Shown here: one piece after another, positions 53,976-62,135 of the stretch
Position numbering within the stretch: position 1 is the first letter of the stretch
How the letters are laid out: every line of letters begins with the position of its first letter
Source of the DNA: Hymenobacter sp. BT559
GTDB lineage: Bacteria; Bacteroidota; Bacteroidia; Cytophagales; Hymenobacteraceae
Reading direction: 5' to 3'
NCBI RefSeq assembly: GCF_017571525.1
Contig: NZ_JAGETY010000010.1
Span: 62,001-126,000, forward strand
Length of the DNA stretch: 64,000 nucleotides
Notes under the pieces: generated by a model
Database searches by the model: none
What the model was told of the DNA's origin: nothing
The model's input: the letters and a program-made list of their open reading frames with translations, nothing else
Position numbers and translations under genes: made by a program

Positions 53976-54614
53976 ATGCACTCCGATGACCAAACCCCCG
54001 ACGCGGCCAATGCTGCGTCGCAAGGCCCTTCGCGCCGTTCCTTCCTGAAGCAAACCGGCGGCTTGCTGGGCGTGGCCCTGGCGCCGCCCATCGCCAGCCA
54101 GGCCGAAGCCCTGGCCGATAAGCTGGCCCCCGCTAGCCCCATTCTGTCGGGCCAAATCAACGTTAGCCTCAACATCAACGGCCAAGCCAAGAACCTGCGC
54201 CTCGAGCCGCGCACCACGCTGCTCGACACCCTGCGCGAGCACCTCGACCTGACGGGCACTAAAAAAGGCTGCGACCACGGCCAGTGCGGGGCCTGCACCG
54301 TGCATATTGATGGCAAGCGCGTCAACTCCTGCCTCACCCTGGCTGTGATGGCGCAGGGCAAGCAAATCACCACCATCGAGGGGCTAGCGAAAGGCGAGGA
54401 GCTGCACCCCATGCAGGAGGCGTTCCTCAAGCACGATGGCTTTCAGTGCGGCTACTGCACGCCGGGTCAGATTATGAGCGGCGTGGCCTGCGTGAAAGAA
54501 GGCCACGCCACTACCGACGACCAGGCCCGCGAGTGGATGAGCGGCAACATCTGCCGTTGCGGCGCCTATCCCAATATTCTGGCTGCCGTGCGCGAAGTAG
54601 CAAACAAAGGATAA
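53976..54614 (+). CDS. [2Fe-2S] subunit of a periplasmic molybdenum hydroxylase (PaoA/YagT-like)
   Basis: A 212-residue protein with a Tat signal (SRRSFLKQTGGLLG, twin Arg). The N-terminal plant-type [2Fe-2S] domain has Cys in KGCDHGQCGACTVHIDG and NSCLTLAV; the C-terminal helical [2Fe-2S] domain has CGYCTPGQIMSG and GNICRCGAYPN. It passes electrons from the molybdopterin subunit to the FAD subunit. It probably carries the other two subunits through the Tat system, as in PaoABC. A palindromic repeat lies between it and the next gene. Confidence 0.93.
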   Translation: MHSDDQTPDAANAASQGPSRRSFLKQTGGLLGVALAPPIASQAEALADKLAPASPILSGQINVSLNINGQAKNLRLEPRTTLLDTLREHLDLTGTKKGCDHGQCGACTVHIDGKRVNSCLTLAVMAQGKQITTIEGLAKGEELHPMQEAFLKHDGFQCGYCTPGQIMSGVACVKEGHATTDDQAREWMSGNICRCGAYPNILAAVREVANKG

Positions 54615-54753
54615 AGTAGCGTGGACTCTGTAGTCCGCGCACGAGCGCAGCGAGTATCGACGCCCGCGCCCACTTCTACCAATTTTCTAACCTGCACGGC
54701 GCGGCTGCTGATACTCGCTGCGCTCGTGCGCGGACTACAAAGTCCATGCTACT
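54615..54753. repeat. Large type B palindrome inside the molybdenum hydroxylase operon
   Basis: Arms 54615-54658 and 54710-54753 are inverted copies of 44 bases with two mismatches. Each contains the nested AGTAGCGTGGACT and AGTCCGCGCACGAGC words shared with the smaller repeat at 33005-33078. It fills the 143-base gap between the [2Fe-2S] gene stop (54614) and the FAD-subunit ATG (54758), so it sits within the transcript. Confidence 0.88.
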
Positions 54754-54757
54754 GGCT

Positions 54758-55738
54758 ATGAACAACTTCGCCTACACTCAAGCCGCTTCGACCAAAGAAG
54801 CTACCGCCGCCAAGCAAGCCGACAAGCAGGCTGCCTTCATCGGCGGGGGCACCACGCTGCTCGACATCATGAAGGCCAATATCGAGCAGCATACCCTGCT
54901 GATTGATATCAACAGGCTCTCGCTGCTGGGCATCGAAAACGGGGCTAGCGGCCTGCGCATCGGCGCCCTGGAGCGCATGAGCGACGTGGGCGAGCACCCG
55001 CAGGTGGTGCAGAACTACCCCGTGATTTCGCAGTCGCTGCTGGCCTCGGCCTCGCCGCAGCTGCGCAACATGGCTAGCATGGGTGGCAACCTCCTGCAAA
55101 AGACGCGTTGCGGCTACTACCGCGACGTAGCGTTTCCGTGCAACAAGCGCGTGCCCGGCTCGGGGTGCCCCGCCCAAACCGGCGACAACCGCAACCTGGC
55201 CATCTTCGGCACCAGCCCGAGCTGCATCGCTACCCATGCCTCGGACCTGGCCGTGGCCCTGGTGGCCCTCGAAGCTAAGCTGACGCTCGAAAACCCGAAA
55301 GGCGCCACGCGCACCGTGCCGCTGGCCGATTTTTATAAGCTGCCCGGCAGCACGCCGCACATCGAAACGCACTTGCAGCCCGGCGAGCTTATTACGGCCA
55401 TTACGGTGCCGGCCGCAGCGCACGCCCGTAAGTCGCACTACCTCAAGGTACGCGACCGGGCCAGCTACGCCTACGCGCTGGTGTCGGCGGCCGTGGGCCT
55501 CGATGTGCAGGGCGGCACCATCCGCTCGGCTAGGGTGGCGCTGGGCGGCGTGGGCACCGTGCCCTGGCGCGTGCCCGCCGTGGAAAAGGCCCTGGTGGGC
55601 AAGGCGCCGACGGAAGACAACTTCCGCGCCGCCGCGGCGCTGGCCGTGCGCGATGCCTCGCCCCGCGAGCACAATAAATTCAAGGTCGAGCTGGCCCAGC
55701 GTACGCTGGTGCGGGCGCTACTAGAGGTCGTTGCTTAA
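54758..55738 (+). CDS. FAD-binding (molybdopterin dehydrogenase) subunit (PaoB/YagS-like)
   Basis: A 326-residue protein from the ATG at 54758. The FAD-binding phrases FIGGGTTLLDIMK and ASPQLRNMASMGGNLLQKTRC are clear. Between ~110 and 160 four Cys (TRCGYYRD, FPCNKR, GSGCPA, SPSCIATH) match the extra [4Fe-4S] insertion of PaoB-like subunits. It passes electrons from the [2Fe-2S] clusters to FAD and on to an acceptor. It starts 4 bases after a palindrome and ends 9 bases before the molybdopterin subunit gene. Confidence 0.92.
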   Translation: MNNFAYTQAASTKEATAAKQADKQAAFIGGGTTLLDIMKANIEQHTLLIDINRLSLLGIENGASGLRIGALERMSDVGEHPQVVQNYPVISQSLLASASPQLRNMASMGGNLLQKTRCGYYRDVAFPCNKRVPGSGCPAQTGDNRNLAIFGTSPSCIATHASDLAVALVALEAKLTLENPKGATRTVPLADFYKLPGSTPHIETHLQPGELITAITVPAAAHARKSHYLKVRDRASYAYALVSAAVGLDVQGGTIRSARVALGGVGTVPWRVPAVEKALVGKAPTEDNFRAAAALAVRDASPREHNKFKVELAQRTLVRALLEVVA

Positions 55739-55747
55739 GTACTGATT

Positions 55748-58078
55748 ATGGATTCTGAACCTCAATTCTTCGACCAGCCCGGGGGCTACGTTGGCCAGCC
55801 GCTGGTGCGGGTAGACGGGCGCGAAAAGGTGACCGGCAAGGCCAAATACTCGGCCGAGTTCCCGCTGCCGGGCCTCACCTATGGGGTGTTGGCCACAAGC
55901 CCCATTGCCAAGGGTAAAATCCAACGCATCGATACGTCGGCCGCTGCGCGCGAGCCGGGCGTCATTGCCGTGCTCACGCACCAAAACCTGCCCAAGCTGG
56001 CCAAGACGCCCAACGACCCACAGGGCAAAAAAGACATTGGCGCGCCGATGGGCTTTCTGCCCCTCACCAGCGACGAGATTTTTTACGCCGCCCAGCCCGT
56101 GGCAATAGTGGTGGCCGATACCCTCGACCATGCCCTGCACGCCGCCACGCTCGTGAAGGTGACCTACCAAGCTGCGCAACCCATCGCCAGCTTTCTCGAC
56201 CCGAAGGCCGAGCTATTTGACCCGCAAAAGGTGCAGGATGGCAAGCAGGACGGCCACACCCGCCGCGGCGACGCGAAAGGGGCCCTAGCCAGCTCGGCCA
56301 TTCAGCTCACGGCCACCTACAACCACCCCGTGTACAACCACAACCCCATGGAGCCAGGCTCAACCACGGCCCACTGGGAGGCGCCCGACCGCCTCACAGT
56401 GTACGAATCGACCCAGGGCGTAACGCGCACGCAGTCGGCCCTGACGGCCATGCTGGGCATTCCGCGCGAGCAGATTCGGGTGGTTACCAAGTACCTGGGT
56501 GGCGGCTTCGGGTGCAAGGGCTCGTGCTGGCCGCACACCATTCTCACCATTCAGGCGGCCAAAGCGGTAAACCGGCCGGTGCAGCTGATGCTCACGCGCA
56601 AGCAGCAGTTTACGAGCATGGGCCACCGCGAAGACCAGACCCAGACGGTGCAGCTCGGGGCCACGGCCGATGGCAAAATCACGTCGATAGTCCACACGAA
56701 GACCTCGACTACCTCGCCCTGGGACAACTACGCAGAGTCGAATTCCAAGATTCTGGACATGCTCTACGCCACGCCCAACTTTGAGGCGACGTACCAGCTG
56801 GCGCGGGCCAACGTGATGACCTCCACCTTTATGCGGGCGCCGGGCGAGGCGCCGGGTTCCTTTGCCATCGAGTGCTCGATGGATGATTTGGCCTACCGCA
56901 TCGGCGTTGACCCCATCGAAATACGGCTGCGTAATCACGCCGACCACGACTACAGCACCAACAAGCCTTGGAGTAGCAAAAGCCTGAAGCAGTGCTACGC
57001 TAGGGGTGCCGAGCTCTTTGGCTGGAGCAAGCGCAACCCCCGGCCCGGCGTCACCCGCGATGGCCGCTACCTGGTGGGCATGGGCATGGCCTCGGCGAGC
57101 TACCCGGTGCACAACTCGCAGGGCACGGCCCGCGCCCGCCTCTACGCCGACGGCCACGCCGTGGTGCAGAGCGGCGCCACCGACCTGGGCACCGGCACCT
57201 ACACCGTCATCACGCAGGTGGCAGCCGATGCGCTAGGCCTGCCGCCCGAAAAAATCCGCTTCGAGCTGGGCGATACCAACCTGCCCACGGCGCCCAACTC
57301 GGGTGGCTCGGTGGCGGCCGGCACGGTGTCGTCGTCGGTTTACATGGCCGCGCAGGATGTGTGGCAGAAGCTCATCAAGGTGGCAGTGGTCGATAAGAAG
57401 TCGCCGCTTTTCAAGGCCAAGCCCGAGGATGTGACGGTCGAAAAAGGCCGCTTGCAGCTCAAAAAGGACCCTAGCAAAGGTGAGAGATTCGCCGACCTGA
57501 TGAAGCGCGCCGAAATGACCGATGTCGAAGGCATGGGCCAGGGCAAATACGGCTCGGGCTACGAAACGGGCCGCTCGGGCAGCCCCGCCGGCCCCAACAA
57601 CAACACCGACACGGCCGGCGAGCACTCCATGCACTCGTTTGGCGCGCACTTCTGCGAGGTGCGGGTCGATATGGACCTGGGCACCATTCGGGTGAGTAAG
57701 TGGGTGAGCGTGATGGGCGCCGGCCGCATCCTGAACGCCCAAACGGCGCGCTCGCAGATTATCGGTGGCGCCATCTTCGGCATCGGCTCGGCGCTGATGG
57801 AAGAAACCATCCGCGACCCGCATTTCTCGCGCTACACCAACGCCGACCTGGCCAACTACCACGTGCCGGTGAATGCCGACATCCCCGACATGACCGTCGA
57901 GTTTGTAGAGGAAAATGACCCCTTCATCAACGCGATGGGCGTGAAGGGCATTGGCGAAATCTCGATGGTCGGCGTAGCCGCCGCCGTAGCCAATGCCGTG
58001 TACCACGCCACCGGCAAGCGCCTGCGCGACCTGCCCCTTACGCCCGATAAAGTGATGATGGCGGGGCTAGCCAGCTAA
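55748..58078 (+). CDS. Molybdopterin-binding (xanthine dehydrogenase family) large subunit (PaoC/YagR-like)
   Basis: A 776-residue protein of usual length. The molybdopterin-binding core is visible in YLGGGFGCKGSCWP, ESTQGVTRTQSAL, FMRAPGEAPGSFAIE and NSGGSVAAGTVSSS, and the C-terminal catalytic Glu in GVKGIGEISMVG. It has no signal peptide of its own and is expected to ride on the Tat-tagged [2Fe-2S] subunit. PaoABC of E. coli oxidises aromatic aldehydes; this one is likely similar, but the substrate is not proven. The gene starts 9 bases after paoB-like. Confidence 0.93.
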   Translation: MDSEPQFFDQPGGYVGQPLVRVDGREKVTGKAKYSAEFPLPGLTYGVLATSPIAKGKIQRIDTSAAAREPGVIAVLTHQNLPKLAKTPNDPQGKKDIGAPMGFLPLTSDEIFYAAQPVAIVVADTLDHALHAATLVKVTYQAAQPIASFLDPKAELFDPQKVQDGKQDGHTRRGDAKGALASSAIQLTATYNHPVYNHNPMEPGSTTAHWEAPDRLTVYESTQGVTRTQSALTAMLGIPREQIRVVTKYLGGGFGCKGSCWPHTILTIQAAKAVNRPVQLMLTRKQQFTSMGHREDQTQTVQLGATADGKITSIVHTKTSTTSPWDNYAESNSKILDMLYATPNFEATYQLARANVMTSTFMRAPGEAPGSFAIECSMDDLAYRIGVDPIEIRLRNHADHDYSTNKPWSSKSLKQCYARGAELFGWSKRNPRPGVTRDGRYLVGMGMASASYPVHNSQGTARARLYADGHAVVQSGATDLGTGTYTVITQVAADALGLPPEKIRFELGDTNLPTAPNSGGSVAAGTVSSSVYMAAQDVWQKLIKVAVVDKKSPLFKAKPEDVTVEKGRLQLKKDPSKGERFADLMKRAEMTDVEGMGQGKYGSGYETGRSGSPAGPNNNTDTAGEHSMHSFGAHFCEVRVDMDLGTIRVSKWVSVMGAGRILNAQTARSQIIGGAIFGIGSALMEETIRDPHFSRYTNADLANYHVPVNADIPDMTVEFVEENDPFINAMGVKGIGEISMVGVAAAVANAVYHATGKRLRDLPLTPDKVMMAGLAS

Positions 58079-58083
58079 GCCTA

Positions 58084-58215
58084 CTTACAGAACACAAAAG
58101 AACGTCATGCTGAGCTTGCCGAAGCATCTCTGCCACGCCATTAGGGTTAGTAATCCAACGATGCGGTAGAGATGCTTCGACAAGCTCAGCATGACGTTCT
58201 TTTGTGTTCTGTAAG
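58084..58215. repeat. Long type A palindrome between the hydroxylase operon and the MocA-like gene
   Basis: Arms 58084-58134 and 58165-58215 are inverted copies of 51 bases with a few mismatches. They include GTCATGCTGAGC and GAAGCATCTC, and the outermost ~20 bases (CTTACAGAACACAAAAGAAC) are perfect. The element starts 6 bases after the large-subunit stop and ends 24 bases before the next ATG at 58240. Confidence 0.92.
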
Positions 58216-58239
58216 CAATCAGTAATCAACAATCGACCT

Positions 58240-58842
58240 ATGCACAACGACCCCCTCGCTACCGTGGGCCTGTTGCTACTGGCCGCCGGCTCGTCGTCGC
58301 GGCTAGCCCGCCCCAAGCAGCTGCTTCCCTATAAAGGCCAAACGCTGCTGCGCCGCGCCGCCGAAGTAGCCGCCGCCAGCCCCTGCCGCCCGCTGGTGCT
58401 CGTGACCGGCGCCCTGCACGACGAACTGCTGCCCGAAATCGAGGGCCTGCCCTTCCACGTGGTGCGCAACGACAACTGGGCCGATGGCATGGGCGGCAGC
58501 ATCGCCGCCGGCCTGGCCGAGCTCGAAACCGCCGCCGAGGCTGCCAAAGTGGACGCAGTTATCGTCATGCTCTGCGACCAGCCGCTGCTCAGTGAAGAAG
58601 TTATTGGCCAGCTCATTGTGCAGTTTCAGGCCACTAGGCAGCCGGTAGTGGCCTCAGCCTACGCGGGCACCCAAGGCGTGCCGGCGCTGTTCAGTCGCGA
58701 AGTCTTCCCGCAGCTGCTGGCGCTGCGCGGTGCTAGCGGCGCCCGCGAACTGCTGCAGCAATATGCCCACCTGCCCACCGTGGACTTTCCTGGCGGCGCA
58801 ACTGATGTTGATACCGAGGCGCAATACGCCGCACTAGGGTAG
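58240..58842 (+). CDS. MocA-like nucleotidyltransferase (molybdenum cofactor cytidylyltransferase)
   Basis: A 200-residue protein from the ATG at 58240. The NTP-transferase phrases LLLLAAGSSSRLARPKQLLPYKG, PLVLVTGAL, DAVIVMLCDQPLL and GVPALFSREVFPQL are present (family motif AAGSSSRL and CDQPLL). MocA adds CMP to MPT to give the cytosine dinucleotide cofactor used by xanthine-oxidase-family enzymes, which fits the upstream PaoABC-like genes. No XdhC/PaoD-type chaperone lies in the window. A large palindrome separates it from the operon. Confidence 0.9.
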   Translation: MHNDPLATVGLLLLAAGSSSRLARPKQLLPYKGQTLLRRAAEVAAASPCRPLVLVTGALHDELLPEIEGLPFHVVRNDNWADGMGGSIAAGLAELETAAEAAKVDAVIVMLCDQPLLSEEVIGQLIVQFQATRQPVVASAYAGTQGVPALFSREVFPQLLALRGASGARELLQQYAHLPTVDFPGGATDVDTEAQYAALG

Positions 58843-58866
58843 CAGGAAACACTGATTTTAGAAGCA

Positions 58867-58909
58867 ACCCGGTGGCTGGCGGCTCAGTAGCAGCTGCCAG
58901 GCACCGGGT
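58867..58909 (-). terminator. Imperfect hairpin between convergent genes
   Basis: Arms 58867-58884 and 58892-58909 pair with about three mismatches (ACCCGGTG and CACCGGGT outer parts). It lies between the convergent genes ending at 58842 and 58926. No T-tract of good length is seen, so its terminator role is uncertain. Confidence 0.45.
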
Positions 58910-58925
58910 GCTATTATTTGCTCCG

Positions 58926-59819
58926 CTAGCTTCCCATAATAAGCTCGCGGCTCAGGCTCGCGCCCGCCAGGTTGCCGGCCGCTATGGCCAGGGCCAGCTG
59001 CGGCGGGGCCACGGCGCAGTCGCCGGCGGCGTACACGCCTGGCACCGTGGTGCGGTAGCTGGCATCGGTGCGAATGAGCACCTGCTCCGTGATTTCGCAA
59101 CCTAGTTGCTGGGGTAGCTCGCTGGCCTGCTGCCACGGCAGGCGGGCATACAGCACGGGCAGCGGCTGGGTGCGGCCATCGGCCAGGCGCAGGCCCGTGA
59201 GCTGGCCGCTGGTGTGCAGCAGCTCGGTCACGGGCGTTTCTACCACCCCAATGGCATGAGCTTGCAGCAGCGCGTGTACGTCGGGGCCGAAGGTGGCGGG
59301 GCCGTTGGTAAAGACGGTGAGCTCGCGCGACCAATTCAGCAGCATTTTTACGTGGTGCTCCACTTCGGGGCCATTATTCCAGATGCCGGTGGGCTGGTCG
59401 GCCACCTCGTAGCCGTGGCAAAACGGGCAGTGAATCACCGACTTTCCCCAGCACTCGGCAAACCCTGGCACGGGTGGCAGCTCATCGCGCAGGCCCGTGG
59501 CCAGCAGCAGCCTGCTCGCCACAAAAGTGCCATGGGCTGCAGTGGCTACTGCAAACGACCCATCCGGCCGCTTTTCGGCGGCGGTTGCCTGGGCTTCGAG
59601 CAATTGCACGGTGGGGTAGGCGGCTACCTGCTGGCGGGCGCGGGCGGCCAGGTCGGCCGGCGCGTCGCCGTCGTGCAGCAGCAGGTTGTGGGCGTGGGGC
59701 GTGAAGCGGTTGCGCGGGCGACCAGCATCAAGCACCAAAACCGAGCGCCGGGCGCGGCCCAGGGCCAGTGCCGCGCTCAGGCCCGCGTAGCTGCCGCCAA
59801 GAATAAGTACGTCAAGCAT
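58926..59819 (-). CDS. Thioredoxin-reductase-like NAD(P)/FAD oxidoreductase
   Basis: A 297-residue protein from the ATG at 59819; an in-frame start further up is unlikely. FAD-binding motif LILGGSYAGLSAALALG, a second dinucleotide-type region, a CPFC redox pair in HCPFCHGYEV, and the closing VYAAGDCAVAPPQLALAIAAG match the TrxR-like family. This family includes enzymes using other substrates (such as HypT-like or spore-coat-type members), so thioredoxin reduction is not certain. On the minus strand, TATATTTG (59874-59867) is an exact TAnnTTTG box ~48 bases upstream. Confidence 0.87.
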   Translation of the reverse strand: MLDVLILGGSYAGLSAALALGRARRSVLVLDAGRPRNRFTPHAHNLLLHDGDAPADLAARARQQVAAYPTVQLLEAQATAAEKRPDGSFAVATAAHGTFVASRLLLATGLRDELPPVPGFAECWGKSVIHCPFCHGYEVADQPTGIWNNGPEVEHHVKMLLNWSRELTVFTNGPATFGPDVHALLQAHAIGVVETPVTELLHTSGQLTGLRLADGRTQPLPVLYARLPWQQASELPQQLGCEITEQVLIRTDASYRTTVPGVYAAGDCAVAPPQLALAIAAGNLAGASLSRELIMGS

Positions 59820-59866
59820 GGAGGTGAAATAGAAGGGCGGCCAACGGCGTTGCCGGCGCGCTAGGT

Positions 59867-59900
59867 CAAATATAAGCCGATTTATTAAATTTTGAAACAA
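59867..59900 (-). promoter_or_regulatory. Possible promoter of the TrxR-like gene
   Basis: On the minus strand TATATTTG (59874-59867) matches TAnnTTTG exactly. A TTG at 59900-59898 lies 23 bases upstream, slightly far for a -33 box. The ATG is at 59819. Confidence 0.38.
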
Positions 59901-60001
59901 TGTTGCATTTTAAGAAATGACTTAACACTGTAAAATCATACCGTCTAGCTTGCCGGCTGCTACCTTCGGCTAGCCGTTCTCCCTTTGCTATTCTGAATTT
60001 T

Positions 60002-61435
60002 ATGCAGCCTACCGCTACTGCCACGCCGGCCGTTGAGAAAGACAACAAGCGCATTACTACTGGCTGGACTTTCTACGACTGGGCCAACTCGGTGTACCCG
60101 CTCGTCATTACCAGCTCGATTTTTCCCATTTACTGGGGCAGCGTTACCAAAGACATCAACCCAACCGATGTGGTTGATTTTCTAGGGTTTCAGGTGCCGG
60201 GCTCGTCGCTGCTGACCTACGCCATCTCGGCGTCGTTCCTGATTATCGCGCTCATCAGCCCGTTTTTGACGTCGCTGGCCGATTACTCGGGGCGCAAGAA
60301 GCTGTTTCTGCAAATCTTCTGCTACCTCGGCGCGGCGAGCTGCGCGGGGCTGGCGTACTTCACCAAGGGCACGCTCACGCTGAGCACGTTCATCTTCATC
60401 GCGGCCACGGTGGGCTTTAGCGGCAGCATTGTGTTCTACAATTCCTACCTGCCCGAAATCAGCTCCGAAGAGAAGTTCGACTCACTCTCGGCCAAGGGCT
60501 TTTCGATGGGCTACATCGGCTCGGTGCTGCTGCTGGTTATCTGCCTGGGCATCATTATGGGGCCTAGCATAGCGGGCGGACCGAAGGGCGTAGCGTTGTT
60601 TGGCATGAGCACCGGCGCGGCTACGCGGCTCAGCTTTCTGCTCACGGGGCTGTGGTGGGTGGGCTTCGCCCAAATTCCCTTTTTCACGCTGCCGCCCGAT
60701 ACCGGCCGCCCCGCCGATGCGCCCGCCTCTAAAGATGGCTGGCTGCTCAACGGCTTCCGCGAGCTCGGCAAAGTCTGGGACCAGCTCAAGCAGCTGCCCA
60801 ACCTCAAGCGCTTTTTGCTAGCCTATTTCACCTACAACATGGGCGTGCAAACGGTGATGTACGTGGCCACTATCTTCGGCGACAAGGTGTTGATGCTGGA
60901 TAGTACCTCGCTTATTGTCACCATCTTGCTGCTGCAAATCGTAGGCATTCTGGGCGCGTGGCTCTTTGCCAAGCTTTCGGAGCGCATCGGCAACACGCGC
61001 GCCCTGAGCTGGGCCGTCTTCATCTGGATGCTCATCTGCATCGCGGGTTACTACGTGCAAAAGGGCTGGAGCTTCTTTGCCCTGGCCGCCGTCATCGGCC
61101 TCACCATGGGCGCCGTGCAAAGCCTCTCGCGCAGCACCTATTCCAAGATTATTCCCGAAAATACGCCCAACTCGGCCGCCTTTTTTAGCTTCTTCGACGT
61201 GGTGGAGAAGCTGGGTATTGTTATCGGCACGCTCTCCTTTGGGCTGATTGGGCAGCTCACCGGCTCGATGCGCAATAGTATTCTTTCGCTCATCGTGTTC
61301 TTCATCTTCGGGCTAGGCTTCCTGCTCACGCTGCGCGGCAAAAAGCTGCGCGACGAGGCTACCTCCGGTAGTGCCACGCTGCCTCCGCCGCCCGCCTCGG
61401 CCGGCGCCGAAATGGGCCGCCCCCAAACCGTTTAG
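60002..61435 (+). CDS. MFS transporter of the UMF1 family
   Basis: A 477-residue protein with 12 likely helices. The UMF1 hallmark is the early FYDWANSVYPLVITSSIFPIYW; later phrases LADYSGRKKLFLQIFCYLGA and GAVQSLSRSTYSKIIPENTP fit as well. Fungal Atg22 belongs to this family and exports amino acids from the vacuole; bacterial members have no assigned substrate. The C-terminal ~25 residues are soluble and Pro-rich. It diverges from the TrxR-like gene across a 182-base gap. Confidence 0.87.
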   Translation: MQPTATATPAVEKDNKRITTGWTFYDWANSVYPLVITSSIFPIYWGSVTKDINPTDVVDFLGFQVPGSSLLTYAISASFLIIALISPFLTSLADYSGRKKLFLQIFCYLGAASCAGLAYFTKGTLTLSTFIFIAATVGFSGSIVFYNSYLPEISSEEKFDSLSAKGFSMGYIGSVLLLVICLGIIMGPSIAGGPKGVALFGMSTGAATRLSFLLTGLWWVGFAQIPFFTLPPDTGRPADAPASKDGWLLNGFRELGKVWDQLKQLPNLKRFLLAYFTYNMGVQTVMYVATIFGDKVLMLDSTSLIVTILLLQIVGILGAWLFAKLSERIGNTRALSWAVFIWMLICIAGYYVQKGWSFFALAAVIGLTMGAVQSLSRSTYSKIIPENTPNSAAFFSFFDVVEKLGIVIGTLSFGLIGQLTGSMRNSILSLIVFFIFGLGFLLTLRGKKLRDEATSGSATLPPPPASAGAEMGRPQTV

Positions 61436-61486
61436 CACTGCTCCAGTTAAACTGGCAACTTTCTTTCCTTACCTATCCACCCTCAC

Positions 61487-62005
61487 ATGCACACTTCTTC
61501 TTTTCAGCAGAATGTCCTCGAAGAGCTCGACCGCGAGCTCGCCGTGACGCGCAAAGTAATTGAGCGTATCCCCGACGACAAGTTTGATTTTCAGCCGCAT
61601 CCTAAGTCGATGAAGCTGGGCCAGCTCGGCTCGCACATCGTCAATTTGCTGAAGTTTAAGCAGCTTTTTGTCGAAGCCAATCAGCGGGATTTTCTCGACC
61701 AAAATGCTCCCAAGCCGCCGCCCAGCCCTACCACCACCGCCGAGCTGCTAACCCGCTTTGACCAGTTTAGTGAAGACCTGCGCCAGGCGCTACGCGAAAG
61801 CGACGACCAGAAGCTGACTGAAGGCTTTCAGCTGCGCCGCGGCGAGCAGGTGCTCATGGACCGGCCCAAAGGCGGTGCCCTGCGCATTATGGGCCTCAAC
61901 CACAGCATTCACCACCGCGGCCAGCTCACCGTGTACCTGCGCCTGCTCGATATTCCGGTGCCCGGCATCTACGGCATGAGTGCCGACGAGATGGGCGGGT
62001 TTTAA
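61487..62005 (+). CDS. DinB-family putative metal-dependent protein
   Basis: A 172-residue four-helix-bundle protein. DinB-type His positions are likely in LGQLGSHIVNL, in MGLNHSIHHRGQL, and with the second and third His in HHRGQLTVYLR. Members bind a metal and act as thiol-dependent S-transferases or damage-induced proteins. It lies 51 bases downstream of the UMF1 gene and may be co-transcribed. A type C palindrome follows its stop. Confidence 0.87.
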   Translation: MHTSSFQQNVLEELDRELAVTRKVIERIPDDKFDFQPHPKSMKLGQLGSHIVNLLKFKQLFVEANQRDFLDQNAPKPPPSPTTTAELLTRFDQFSEDLRQALRESDDQKLTEGFQLRRGEQVLMDRPKGGALRIMGLNHSIHHRGQLTVYLRLLDIPVPGIYGMSADEMGGF

Positions 62006-62007
62006 AG

Positions 62008-62133
62008 TTTGTCTCTCTGTCCTTGCGAGCGCAACAAAGTGAAGCGCGGCAATTTTTCCTTCACGCTAGGGTTATCGCCCAAACGAAAAGGAAGGATTGC
62101 CGCGCTTCACTGCGTTGTGCGCGCAAGACAAAT
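62008..62133. repeat. Type C palindromic repeat (TTGCGAGCG/GAAGCGCGGCAA)
   Basis: A left part (TTTGTC ... TTGCGAGCGCAACAAAGTG, AAGCGCGGCAAT, CCTTC) and a right part (GAAGGATTGCCGCGCTTCAC, then GCGCGCAAGACAAA) are inverted copies with several differences. The repeat lies between the converging DinB and YtcJ genes. It differs in sequence from types A and B. Confidence 0.8.
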
Positions 62134-62135
62134 GA

